Origin: an uncultured Prevotellaceae bacterium
GTDB lineage: Bacteria > Bacteroidota > Bacteroidia > Bacteroidales > Bacteroidaceae
Direction of reading: 5' to 3'
NCBI GenBank assembly: GCA_900316645.1
Contig: ONDP01000004.1
Span: forward strand, 1 to 64,000
Length of the DNA: 64,000 nucleotides
Shown: positions 27,301 to 34,134 of the stretch, one piece after another
How the letters are laid out: the number at the start of each line of letters is the position of its first letter
Position numbering within the stretch: position 1 is the stretch's first letter
Notes under the pieces: generated by a model
What the model was told of the DNA's origin: nothing
What the model saw: only the letters and a program-made list of their open reading frames with translations
Database searches by the model: none
Position numbers and translations under genes: made by a program

Positions 27301-27592
27301 ACACATAGAAGCATGGTTCGCCCTCCAACTTGTCGTTAGCTGCAGCCCTGCGAGTGTCGCTGATAGGTGAAACCTGCGCTGTCTCACCTGGCGTGTTGGA
27401 TGTTGTGCCTACAAAAACCAATTGGGGGGTTGTAATTTCCTTTACGGGAGCAGCCCGATGTTTACTCTGCGTCTTGCGATGGTTAAAGAACTGCTGAGCC
27501 TTTTGCAAAGCCTGCTGTTCGGTTACCTCGCTTGCATTCATTGCCAATGAGACAAGGAGTGCAATCAGTAATGAGTAGTACTTCTTCATCAT
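21380..27592 (-). CDS. Secreted C10-family (streptopain-like) cysteine peptidase with MBG repeats and T9SS tail
   Basis: A 2070-residue exported protein. Signal peptide 1-20, then an inhibitory propeptide (SpeB/interpain-like), then the peptidase: catalytic Cys195 in LPAGCTNTALAQIINYY and His344 in GNHAFVLDGY, with the family motif FHVNWGWAG. Long beta-rich regions follow, then MBG-type repeats around 1230-1600 (KPRDVTRETGEDNPALTYD; IIVGNYSREYGDDNPAF). The C-terminus (WYDMNGRKLDG..KKGIYLNNNKKIIIK) looks like a T9SS sorting signal. PorX and PorW-like genes are in the same window. The leader contains a 187-nt hairpin RNA. Confidence 0.88.
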   Translation of the reverse strand: MMKKYYSLLIALLVSLAMNASEVTEQQALQKAQQFFNHRKTQSKHRAAPVKEITTPQLVFVGTTSNTPGETAQVSPISDTRRAAANDKLEGEPCFYVFNAGEDSGFVIISGEDAADPVIGYSFSGTFDPDDIPDGLQFMLNRYAKQIASLRTSGNKGATRRAPEAGSIVVDKLLSTTWGQGYPYNSKVHGLPAGCTNTALAQIINYYRYPNCVRRNNQKTIPFFQGGLNHPIPVESSTQVYDYSSFKDSYGSLGTISTTEAEKIGSFFLDISTGIYSKSGTGSMAGWPSLIEFYYEILGYDPFAYFYLIANAAHYEEEGRQILCKELDNGRPVFAGAPGRLGNHAFVLDGYANDGSFHVNWGWAGKSDGWFKMYVSNDVGYLEDENNFIITYIGFAPPADKVHPVVREYQKELDCDITETLVPGSQQTFESNFTVTNVEYGVDSVGLAIMDGSKISRIISKSIPIDTYVDYGVLTEKWTNDVGEEYTDYITMRKDLKGIKTTFYVPDNNTSEEITYQLAMVYLSEGKWLLPNKYPSSLSDTPVLAEPLTIKVAPKGVFSMKYGVGQMTSVSLDPEENPFAYETDTILVNGSFQPVTTHTLSNCQNVKMWFKLENEEQSIPFHGDVKFELIRHEDQKTVFSTVLEDVYVSTRGGMNQPEFDVTIDNLPPGTYFPRAEGKIYIRKDGEQTFELLTENKFMDFSFSAGLNVWEGYKVLDKEAAEEIAAPYITKFWWTADDDRPWDINNSEWGGHPEGIASGMKHYLYPKCQSGYNVTVHNPSSKSRRIALLFTNFPGTDTQYHPATDTLQMVEKVLAPKETYTYTNKFESKKPGDQLYLHAEYQSLDEHLLWFKPGVYELMARAHSGIEEEEVYKGKAHAVYLGDFEKGIAKGLGYLDQDRYDRGGAYRFYADTVETKHYEQFPNFRFGSFGSDYTDSLVVNYKNDFWYSIDGYAEGETPDVHFSFSFEDELGRYITPPPVDSTITEIYDADKKLLYTTRVQSYGSKDEKSARGVFWNASCNVPRPMGKCYMKLYFKVLEHVYPLLGDNEFIPVMALDSVGIELTHDSQYRMHVAGEIYDFKVDDNVLVRGATTDLKYCIKNNSPSYVFNGTIAVYSEKNHDGEVLAANTKLSGDIPITINPYATAYGAIPVSIPADFDVNDPDVDLYVVATDEYGNQKTVDDGFNLKGVFSIPVVDNQVIVSVLPSECEYGETVVPEIRVSGGCPGKTFEWTTPPTIECTANADSPAGVYEVYVSGGEGNIPISDYRGNIMKIKPAKATIKPRDVTRETGEDNPALTYDITGLKNGDTQEVLLFKPELTCEATSASKAGTYPITIKNAVKAVNYDFTVEEGIMTVEAPADPGIAQIIVGNYSREYGDDNPAFQIVINPQQTATDTLDVNGRHHYAAAGSTEPEWEEMPAITVDATKTSKPGTYPISVTGGKLKGYNGFEIIEPGMLTVKKANLQVIARDTTLRYREAWKPEYFEYIGFKNGENPSVLDTAPTPDYYQLLDDDGRIKTLVHNQVYNPTGGDDDCYHLVFPQQEEFSSLRWCYGYLNVVPDTIQFSTGPLLTTTYGSNDAILIPNESTFDQFPSEELPEGYAVYQVRQKNGNWVINIEEKLDAGDHLLQKDTLIVHIGPDTEEARNTYYNGDEGYEVYYIPTVRVAPAELWAWASQYNYSSIDWGNMFEKAKFTYTGFIGDDDESVLTQAPTWRLADGEIPLPGDHKMVIDKEGKAKNYTFKYYLGYRGDSIIHINKATPASYFSMFDNKYQDMYECELNWKDDMQFQNTYVGGTDVVKIEDYGIFECIEKNFPGRYDDYWAANGRLSKRYDYLNAYTLGYDKATGESTITYVKGGECSIGLKLNLPEELFDNTNAYVSKLVNVRNQSIGLTIPAGQQWQTFISEKPCKLAEGSHAKVYAVSGIDNENVYVEEYPDGIPANCMVLIGLESKPEEPTTILFDTYDQASSIPTLLMGGISETTGLTPYQTYVLYNDEFVLNSGTSVAAGRGYLTMPSAGAREYLNIVIDGDATSIQNPGYIPNDTDSWYDMNGRKLDGYPTKKGIYLNNNKKIIIK

Positions 27593-27627
27593 GTCAGTAG
27601 TTTTAGTTATTGTTAATTTTCACTCAT

Positions 27628-27835
27628 AGCAGAAGCGCGGGACTGCTTTTGCCAGTTCCGAAGTGGAGGTCCTGAGAAAACCTAATAATAGAAATTGGAG
27701 TACAGCCCCACGCCTAAACGTGGAAGCCGTTCTGCCCTCCTGCTATTATTGCTCTTGCATGAAAATTTCTCAGGTTTCCACTTCGCAAGTTGGGAGCATA
27801 ACGCTTCTTCTGCTGGAGCGAGTCCTTCTCACTCC
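27628..27835 (-). ncRNA. Long hairpin RNA, 6S-like, or structured leader of the C10 peptidase gene
   Basis: Read on the minus strand, a 187-nt rod (27814 to 27628): closing stem AGCAGAAGAAGCG/CGCTTCTGCT, a large central bubble (16 nt on the 5' side; 21 nt on the 3' side containing a small ACTG/CAGT hairpin), then stems CGAAGTGGA/TCCACTTCG, CCTGAGAAA/TTTCTCAGG and AATAATAG/CTATTATT, and a terminal stem-loop. A short hairpin GGAGTGAG/CTCGCTCC (27835-27815) precedes it right after the promoter. Rod plus central bubble is the 6S RNA architecture. No T-run follows, so it may instead be, or be processed from, the 5' leader of the peptidase gene. Confidence 0.5.
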
Positions 27836-27840
27836 GTTGG

Positions 27841-27848
27841 CAAAGATA
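27841..27848 (-). promoter_or_regulatory. -7 box for the hairpin RNA / C10 operon
   Basis: TATCTTTG on the minus strand, placing the transcript start at about 27834, exactly at the first hairpin. Confidence 0.6.
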
Positions 27849-27958
27849 GAAAGAAATTCTGAAACTACAAAGAAAATGGAAAGAAAAATGCGGAAATTAC
27901 AATAAGTCACTAATCATTCTGTAAAGATTTACATCCGACTTTTGCTGCTCAATGAAAT

Positions 27959-28002
27959 GGGAGTTAACTGGGAATTGACTGGGAACCGCACGGGAATCGG
28001 AT
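27959..28002 (+). repeat. 11-bp tandem array, four units
   Basis: GGGAGTTAACT, GGGAATTGACT, GGGAACCGCAC, GGGAATCGGAT. No gene is visible in 27849-28035. Confidence 0.65.
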
Positions 28003-28035
28003 TTGTAAAGAAATCCTACAACTGCAAAGGATATA

Positions 28036-28078
28036 GAAAAAATGGCGAGGAAGCGTTGGTTGCTTCCTCGCCATTTTT
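28036..28078 (-). terminator. Terminator of pyrH
   Basis: A 14-bp perfect stem (AATGGCGAGGAAGC / GCTTCCTCGCCATT) with T-runs on either strand. Confidence 0.85.
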
Positions 28079-28107
28079 ATAACTCAATAGGATAGCCTAT
28101 GGACTTC

Positions 28108-28818
28108 TTACGGATGCACAAGGGTGCCGATTTCCTCGCCTGCCATCACCTTCTTCAGGTTGCCCACAATATCCATGTTGAAGACATAGATAGGAAGGTT
28201 ATTGTCCTGACACATACAGATGGCGGTGAGGTCCATCACCTTCAAGCCACGGGCAAGCACTTCCTTGTAGGTAATCTCCGTGAACTTAGTGGCTGTGGAG
28301 TCTTTCTCCGGGTCGGCTGTATAGACGCCATCCACACGAGTGCCTTTCAGCATGACATCTGCCTCGATTTCAATACCACGCAGGGAGGATCCTGTATCCG
28401 TGGTGAAATAAGGATTACCCGTTCCTGCTGAGAAAATACAGATATAGCCTTGTTCCATCGCCTCGATGGCTTTCCATTTGGTATAGAACTCACCAATAGG
28501 CTCCATACGGATAGCCGTCATCACCTTGTTCTTCACACCGATAGCCCCTAAGGCAGAACTCAAAGCCAGTGAATTGATGACGGTAGCACACATACCCATC
28601 TGGTCGCCCTTCACGCGATCGAAGCCTTTCTGTGAACCACTCAATCCACGGAAGATGTTGCCACCACCGATGACGATACCAATCTGAACACCCATCTCAC
28701 TCACTTCCTTGATTTGTCGGGCATAGTCGCTCAGACGCTCCGGGTCAATGCCATAGCCCTGTTTTCCCATCAAACTTTCTCCTGACAACTTGAGGAGGAT
28801 ACGCTTAAATCTTGCCAT
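28108..28818 (-). CDS. pyrH: Uridylate kinase
   Basis: A 236-residue bacterial UMP kinase (amino-acid kinase fold) phosphorylating UMP to UDP. Motifs: KLSGESLMG, IGGGNIFRG, DQMGMCATVINSLAL, and the triphosphate-binding region FSAGTGNPYFTTDT. The length is that of the family. It lies 12 bp downstream of birA and ends before a strong terminator. Confidence 0.95.
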   Translation of the reverse strand: MARFKRILLKLSGESLMGKQGYGIDPERLSDYARQIKEVSEMGVQIGIVIGGGNIFRGLSGSQKGFDRVKGDQMGMCATVINSLALSSALGAIGVKNKVMTAIRMEPIGEFYTKWKAIEAMEQGYICIFSAGTGNPYFTTDTGSSLRGIEIEADVMLKGTRVDGVYTADPEKDSTATKFTEITYKEVLARGLKVMDLTAICMCQDNNLPIYVFNMDIVGNLKKVMAGEEIGTLVHP

Positions 28819-28830
28819 AATTCTTTAGTT

Positions 28831-29547
28831 TTATATGATAAATTGTACTTCCTTGAATGCATAACGACTGAGACTCCCATCCTCACGACAGAGGATAAGG
28901 TGACCGTCGTCTTCCACATCCTTGAACTCTGCCATAAATGTCCCGTCCTGGTCGCAATAGGGATGGAAGCCCTTGCGTCGATAGAGTTTTCCGACATACT
29001 GCTGTCTGAGTTCCTTATTATTATAATAGGTGAAACGCTCGAGAATGGTATCAAGCAGTGCTCCCCTATCCGTTTCATGCCCATGAATCTGCCACAAAGA
29101 TATGGGATTGGGGGCATCGCTCTTAAACTGCCGTTGATTGACATTCAGCCCTACACCAATGACAGAGTCCTTGATGGTCTGTCCCAACAGTCGATTCTCA
29201 ATCAGGATACCGCCTATCTTGGCATTGCGCCAATAGATGTCATTGGGCCATTTGATACACACATCGCCTATCTGCTGTTCCAGTGCATCGACGATAGCCA
29301 GAGAGATGGCCATAGATATGGTGAACTGGCGGTTGGCCTGGATATGCAGGGGATGGTAAAGAATGGAAAACAACAGGTTTTTATCCCGTTCCGACTCCCA
29401 CCGGTTGGCACCTTGTCCCTTACCGGCTGTCTGATAGTCAGCCCAGACCACCAAAGGCTGCTCGGGGGCATCCGTTGGCGGTTCGTATTCACGTAGCCAG
29501 CGATTAGTGGAATCAGTCTCTGCAATATGTATGATTTTCCATTTCAT
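28831..29547 (-). CDS. birA: Biotin--[acetyl-CoA-carboxylase] ligase
   Basis: A 238-residue biotin protein ligase without the N-terminal repressor winged helix, so it acts as an enzyme only. Motifs: TDSTNRWL, the KGQGANRWES biotinyl-AMP loop (GRG-R variant), KWPNDIYW and KIGGILIEN. Its ATG begins 5 bp after the -7 box, so the mRNA is probably leaderless. It is divergent from tadA with shared promoter DNA. Confidence 0.92.
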   Translation of the reverse strand: MKWKIIHIAETDSTNRWLREYEPPTDAPEQPLVVWADYQTAGKGQGANRWESERDKNLLFSILYHPLHIQANRQFTISMAISLAIVDALEQQIGDVCIKWPNDIYWRNAKIGGILIENRLLGQTIKDSVIGVGLNVNQRQFKSDAPNPISLWQIHGHETDRGALLDTILERFTYYNNKELRQQYVGKLYRRKGFHPYCDQDGTFMAEFKDVEDDGHLILCREDGSLSRYAFKEVQFII

Positions 29548-29551
29548 GTTG

Positions 29552-29559
29552 CAAAATTA
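29552..29559 (-). promoter_or_regulatory. birA -7 box (one half of a palindromic divergent promoter)
   Basis: TAATTTTG then CAAC and ATG on the minus strand. The plus-strand half (29572-29579) has the same geometry. Confidence 0.55.
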
Positions 29560-29571
29560 CAAAAAAAATTG

Positions 29572-29579
29572 TAACTTTG
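29572..29579 (+). promoter_or_regulatory. tadA -7 box
   Basis: TAACTTTG then CAAC and ATG on the plus strand; the flanks form an inverted repeat (CATGTTGCAAA / TTTGCAACATG) with the birA half. Confidence 0.55.
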
Positions 29580-29583
29580 CAAC

Positions 29584-30036
29584 ATGACAGCAGAAGAACA
29601 ACAAAAAAAAGACGAACAGTTCATGCGTAAGGCCATTGCCGAGGCGCAACAGGCATTGCAAGAAGGTGAGATACCTATTGGCGCAGTGATCGTATGCAAT
29701 GATCGTATCATTGCCAGAGCCCATAACCTCACAGAAACCCTGCATGATGTGACTGCACATGCTGAGATGCAGGCCATTACAGCTGCAGCCAACGAATTGG
29801 GGGGGAAGTACCTGACTGACTGTACACTCTATGTAACAATAGAGCCCTGCACCATGTGTGCTGGTGCCTTAGGATGGTCACATCTGTCACGCATTGTTTA
29901 TGGAGCTGCTGACGAGAAACGCGGTTACCAGCTATATGCTCCCCGTGCCCTTCACCCCAAGACAACAATAACTGGCGGCATCTTGGAAGAAGAATGCCGC
30001 CAGTTGATGCAAGATTTCTTTCGCAATAAGCGGTAA
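29584..30036 (+). CDS. tadA: tRNA-specific adenosine deaminase
   Basis: A 150-residue zinc deaminase that converts A34 to inosine in the tRNA-Arg(ACG) wobble position. Zinc and catalytic motifs: HAEMQAI (His and catalytic Glu) and EPCTMCAGAL (two Cys). The promoter geometry predicts a leaderless mRNA. Confidence 0.94.
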   Translation: MTAEEQQKKDEQFMRKAIAEAQQALQEGEIPIGAVIVCNDRIIARAHNLTETLHDVTAHAEMQAITAAANELGGKYLTDCTLYVTIEPCTMCAGALGWSHLSRIVYGAADEKRGYQLYAPRALHPKTTITGGILEEECRQLMQDFFRNKR

Positions 30037-30043
30037 GAGGTCG

Positions 30044-30394
30044 TTACAAGAATTTTGCAATCGTCTCCAGACATTTCTGACTGCTGACAGGCTTTGCCAT
30101 ATACTCGTCACAGCCAGCCTTTTCTGCTTCCTCTCGGTCAGCATCAAAAGCATTGGCTGAGAGTACTACAATGGGGAGGTCAGGATGGGCAGCTTTGATG
30201 AGACGGGTAGCTTCCAAACCGCCCATAACAGGCATGTTCAAATCCATCAGCACCATGTCTGGCTGTTCCGTTTCAACCATGTCAACAGCTTCTTGACCAT
30301 TACGGGCCCTAAGAGCCTCGTAATGGTTCTTCAGAATATAAGTCATCAGCAAGTAATTGCTGTCATTGTCTTCTGCAATCAGTATTCTCTTCAT
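30044..30394 (-). CDS. Single-domain response regulator
   Basis: A 116-residue CheY-like receiver without output domain. The acidic pocket EDND, phospho-acceptor Asp in MVLMDLNMPVMGG, S/T in VVLSANA and K in MAKPVSS are all present. It follows the MFS sugar porter gene by 12 bp in the same direction, suggesting co-transcription. No partner kinase is in the window. It could be a phosphorelay intermediate for a hybrid kinase. Confidence 0.88.
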   Translation of the reverse strand: MKRILIAEDNDSNYLLMTYILKNHYEALRARNGQEAVDMVETEQPDMVLMDLNMPVMGGLEATRLIKAAHPDLPIVVLSANAFDADREEAEKAGCDEYMAKPVSSQKCLETIAKFL

Positions 30395-30406
30395 GAAACG
30401 ATTCTT

Positions 30407-31930
30407 TTACGATTGTTGTTCTTGTTCTTTCTCTTGTTCTTGTGATTCCTTATGAGGAACATAAGCCTGCCATCTCCATAGTTTGGTCATATCCTCCAAA
30501 GACTTTCCCTTTGTCTCTGGAACAAGTCGCCATACGAAGAGTGCAGCGATGACACAGATGATGCCATAGAGACCATAGGTGAACCAATGTCCGAAGTCAT
30601 CACCCTCCGTCAGATGCATATTGAACATCGGCACGAAGGTTGAGCTGACAATAAAGTTGAAAATCCACTGGAAAGCAACAGCAATAGCCACTGCAGCACC
30701 ACGGATAGTATTGGGGAATATCTCTGCTATGAGCACCCAGCATATCGGGCCCCATGAGAACATAAACGAAGCGGAGTAAACCATAATGCTAAGGGCTGTG
30801 ATCATTTCCATACCAGGTTTGCCGAATGTCACAGCAACACCGAAAGCACCCAATGCCATTCCTAAAGAACCCCAGATGAGTAGCGGTTTACGTCCCAAGC
30901 GCTCCACCGTGAAGATGGCGACAAGGGTGAATGCTATATTCACGATACCCATGAAGACGGTGATAACCATCGGGTTCTCCATACCCATATCACCGAAGAT
31001 ACGTGGTGCGTAATACAGCACGGCATTGATACCTACCGCTTGTTGGAAGACGGAGAGCATAATACCGATAAAGATACACATCGCACCATAAGTCATTAGT
31101 TTCTCGGTCTTCTGAACCAATGTCTCCTTGATGGCTTTCAGGATAAATTCACCACGGTCCGTACCGTTAATCTTCACCAGAATCTCCAGAGCTCGCTGGT
31201 CCTTACCAACAGAAACCAGATAACGAGGTGTCTCGGGCACTAAACTGATGAGCAGGGCGAAGAGTCCTGCTGGAACAGCCTCGCTACCGAACATATATCG
31301 CCAACCTGTTGTCACCGTCCATTGTGCAGCAGGGTTGATGGCAGCCAGTCCCTTACCCATTTCCTCTACTAAAGGCTGAACATGATCGCCCAATATGAAG
31401 AAGTTCACGAAATACACCACCAATTGTCCGAAGATAATGGCAAACTGGTTACAGCTCACCAACATACCACGGATGTTGGAAGGTGCCACCTCACTGATAT
31501 ACATAGGACAGATAGCTGATGCAAGTCCAACTCCGACACCGCCAATCACTCGATAGAAATTGAACATGATGAGCAGTTCGTAGGTGGGTTCGCCATAAGT
31601 AAAGAACAAAAACTCCGGATCCATCGAGCCTAAGGCAGAAATGAAAAACAGCAGTCCTGCGATGACCAGCGAACGCTTACGCCCAAAATTGGTAGCCAGA
31701 TAGCCTGACAGGGCGGAACCGATAATACATCCGATGAGTGCAGAAGCTGACGTAAAGCCATGCCAGCCATCGGTGTAGGTAAAGTCCTTCGCTTCAGAGA
31801 AGAAGGCTTGAAGACCTTTCTCGGCACCAGATATCACAGCGGTATCATAACCAAACAACAGACCGCCTAAGACAGCGACCAGCACAATAGAGAACAAGTA
31901 GGACGAGCTACCTCTTTTTTGATATTCCAT
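30407..31930 (-). CDS. Sugar porter family MFS transporter (xylose/arabinose-type proton symporter)
   Basis: A 507-residue, 12-helix major facilitator. Sugar porter signatures: GYDTAVISG, NFGRKRSL after helix 2, YRVIGGVGVGLAS, VPETPRYL, GRKPLLIWGS and VPETKGKSLE. Closest in style to XylE/AraE of Bacteroidetes. A divergent GH51 arabinofuranosidase suggests arabinose or xylose uptake. The cytoplasmic C-terminus is a Q/E-rich tail (QEQEKEQEQQ). Confidence 0.88.
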   Translation of the reverse strand: MEYQKRGSSSYLFSIVLVAVLGGLLFGYDTAVISGAEKGLQAFFSEAKDFTYTDGWHGFTSASALIGCIIGSALSGYLATNFGRKRSLVIAGLLFFISALGSMDPEFLFFTYGEPTYELLIMFNFYRVIGGVGVGLASAICPMYISEVAPSNIRGMLVSCNQFAIIFGQLVVYFVNFFILGDHVQPLVEEMGKGLAAINPAAQWTVTTGWRYMFGSEAVPAGLFALLISLVPETPRYLVSVGKDQRALEILVKINGTDRGEFILKAIKETLVQKTEKLMTYGAMCIFIGIMLSVFQQAVGINAVLYYAPRIFGDMGMENPMVITVFMGIVNIAFTLVAIFTVERLGRKPLLIWGSLGMALGAFGVAVTFGKPGMEMITALSIMVYSASFMFSWGPICWVLIAEIFPNTIRGAAVAIAVAFQWIFNFIVSSTFVPMFNMHLTEGDDFGHWFTYGLYGIICVIAALFVWRLVPETKGKSLEDMTKLWRWQAYVPHKESQEQEKEQEQQS

Positions 31931-31965
31931 AAAAGTTTTAATGTTAGTATTTTCTTAATTAAATA

Positions 31966-31973
31966 CAAAAGTA
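31966..31973 (-). promoter_or_regulatory. MFS porter -7 box
   Basis: TACTTTTG on the minus strand, 36 bp before the ATG. Confidence 0.45.
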
Positions 31974-32016
31974 ATGCTTTTTTTGAAAAATCCTTGCTAA
32001 ACCGATACTTTTTAAC

Positions 32017-32024
32017 TAATTTTG
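32017..32024 (+). promoter_or_regulatory. GH51 gene -7 box
   Basis: TAATTTTG with a TTG 20 bp upstream (31994), 37 bp before the ATG at 32062. Confidence 0.55.
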
Positions 32025-32061
32025 TCGGAAGAATGATATAACTACTAAATTTTTACACAAA

Positions 32062-34050
32062 ATGAAAAAGAGACTACTATTAAGCATGATTGTCCTGACG
32101 ACAGCTCTCATGTCCTTTGCCCAGAGTACGATGGTAGTAAATACCAAGAAACTGGGTGCCCCTATTCAATCCACAATGTATGGTATCTTTTTTGAAGATA
32201 TCAATTTTGCAGCAGACGGCGGATTGTATGGAGAACTTGTAAAGAATCGCTCGTTCGAATTTCCTCAGGCACTGATGGGCTGGCAGGCCTTCGGATGCTT
32301 CGATGTGGAAGACGACGGACCGTTCGAACGCTGCCCACACTATGTTGTCCTCTCCGACCCTGGTCATCCCGACCGACGCAGCGGACTTGTCAATGAAGGC
32401 TATTTTGGCATTGGCGTCGATAAAGACGAGACCTACCGGTTCTCTGTATGGGCAAAAGCTCCCAAAGGCGATGGTGCTATACGCGTACAACTAATTGACG
32501 AGAACTCGATGGAAGAGAAACAGGAATTCGTTGAGAAAGAGATTGACATCAAAGGTAAGGACTGGAAGAAATACACCATCAACATCACTTCCCCTAAAAA
32601 GGACAAGCACGCCAAACTGCGTATCTTCCTGAAAGGAACCAACAGCGTCGCTCTTGAGCATATCTCCCTCTTCCCTGTCAACACGTTCAAAAACCGCGAA
32701 AACGGTATGCGTCGCGACCTTGCACAGGCTTTGGCAGACTTGAAGCCTGGTATTTTCCGCTTCCCCGGAGGCTGTATCGTGGAAGGCACCGACCTTGCTA
32801 CTCGCTATCAATGGAAGAATACCCTCGGTCCTGTAGAGAACCGTCCTCTTAACGGTAATCGCTGGGAACACACCTTCGACTATCGCTATTATCCCGACTA
32901 TTATCAGTCTTACGGACTGGGATTCTTCGAGTTCTTCCAGCTTTCTGAGGACATCGGTGCAGAGCCGCTACCCATCCTCAACGTAGGTATGGCCTGCCAG
33001 TATCAGAACTGGAACAAAGAGAGTGCCCACCAGCCTATGGACGAACTGAAGCCTTACATCGACGATTGTCTTGATCTTATCGAGTTTGCCAATGGTCCTG
33101 CTAACAGCAAATGGGGTAAGATTCGCGCTGAGATGGGACATCCCGCTCCTTTTAACATGAAGTATATCGGTGTGGGTAACGAGCAGTGGGGCGAATTCTA
33201 CTATGAGCGCCTGAAGCCCTTCGTTGCTGCCATCCGTGCCAAATATCCCGAAATCAAGATTGTGGGTACCAGCGGACCTGTTCCAGAGGATGTTCCAGAC
33301 AATACCTATCGCTTTGAAGATGGTTGGAAGGCGATGAAGGCTCAGAAGGCAGACTTGGTGGACGAGCACTACTACCGCAACGAAGAGTGGTTCCTCACTC
33401 ACGGACTGCGCTACGACACCTATGACAGAAAGGGTCCTAAAGTCTTTGCTGGCGAATACGCATGTCATGGAGAGGGAAAGAAATGGAACCACTACGAGGC
33501 AGCTATTCTCGAAGCAGCCTTCATGACAGGTTTTGAACGCAATGCTGATGTAGTCCACATGACAACCCCTGCCCCACTCTTCTCACATGTTGACGGATGG
33601 CAGTGGCGCCCCGACCAGATTTGGTACGATAACACGGATATGTTCAAGACGGTAAGCTACTATGTACAGCAGATGTATGCCACCAATGCCGGTACCAATG
33701 TCCTGTCCCTGACGATGGACAAGAAGCCTGTTGCCAACCAAGCCGGACAGAACGGGCTCTTTGCCTCTGCAGCCTTCGACAGCAAGACCAACGAGGTCAT
33801 CATCAAAATTGCCAACACCTCAAAGCAGCCACAGGCTGTCAACTTCCAGCTGAGCGATATCAAGACTGGAGGAACAGCCAAGACCTGCACACTATTCCAC
33901 CAAGGTATGGACGACGAAAATACCATCTGCAAACCCGAACTGATTACGCCAAAGGCTGGCAGTATCAACTACACCGCCGACAAAAAACAGGCTACGCTCA
34001 GTGACGAGTTACCCCCTATGTCGTTCCGCATCTATCGCATCAAAAAGTAA
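32062..34050 (+). CDS. Exported alpha-L-arabinofuranosidase, GH51
   Basis: A 662-residue retaining glycosidase that removes terminal arabinose from arabinoxylan or arabinan. Signal peptide MKKRLLLSMIVLTTALMSFA, so periplasmic or outer-membrane. A carbohydrate-binding-like beta domain (~70-215) is followed by the catalytic barrel with acid/base Glu in GVGNEQWG (near 374), nucleophile Glu in VFAGEYACHG (near 463), and a C-terminal beta domain. It is divergent from the sugar porter. A strong terminator follows. Confidence 0.92.
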   Translation: MKKRLLLSMIVLTTALMSFAQSTMVVNTKKLGAPIQSTMYGIFFEDINFAADGGLYGELVKNRSFEFPQALMGWQAFGCFDVEDDGPFERCPHYVVLSDPGHPDRRSGLVNEGYFGIGVDKDETYRFSVWAKAPKGDGAIRVQLIDENSMEEKQEFVEKEIDIKGKDWKKYTINITSPKKDKHAKLRIFLKGTNSVALEHISLFPVNTFKNRENGMRRDLAQALADLKPGIFRFPGGCIVEGTDLATRYQWKNTLGPVENRPLNGNRWEHTFDYRYYPDYYQSYGLGFFEFFQLSEDIGAEPLPILNVGMACQYQNWNKESAHQPMDELKPYIDDCLDLIEFANGPANSKWGKIRAEMGHPAPFNMKYIGVGNEQWGEFYYERLKPFVAAIRAKYPEIKIVGTSGPVPEDVPDNTYRFEDGWKAMKAQKADLVDEHYYRNEEWFLTHGLRYDTYDRKGPKVFAGEYACHGEGKKWNHYEAAILEAAFMTGFERNADVVHMTTPAPLFSHVDGWQWRPDQIWYDNTDMFKTVSYYVQQMYATNAGTNVLSLTMDKKPVANQAGQNGLFASAAFDSKTNEVIIKIANTSKQPQAVNFQLSDIKTGGTAKTCTLFHQGMDDENTICKPELITPKAGSINYTADKKQATLSDELPPMSFRIYRIKK

Positions 34051-34060
34051 TACAGGAATA

Positions 34061-34100
34061 AAAAAAAGTGGCAATTCTTCGGATTTGCCGCTTTTTTTTT
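34061..34100 (+). terminator. Terminator of the GH51 gene
   Basis: AAAGTGGCAA / TTTGCCGCTTT around ttcttcgga, followed by a run of T. Confidence 0.85.
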
Positions 34101-34101
34101 G

Positions 34102-34109
34102 TAATTTTG
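34102..34109 (+). promoter_or_regulatory. metF -7 box
   Basis: TAATTTTG, 25 bp before the metF ATG and immediately after the terminator. Confidence 0.55.
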
Positions 34110-34134
34110 TCGCGTATTATGCACATACGCGTAT

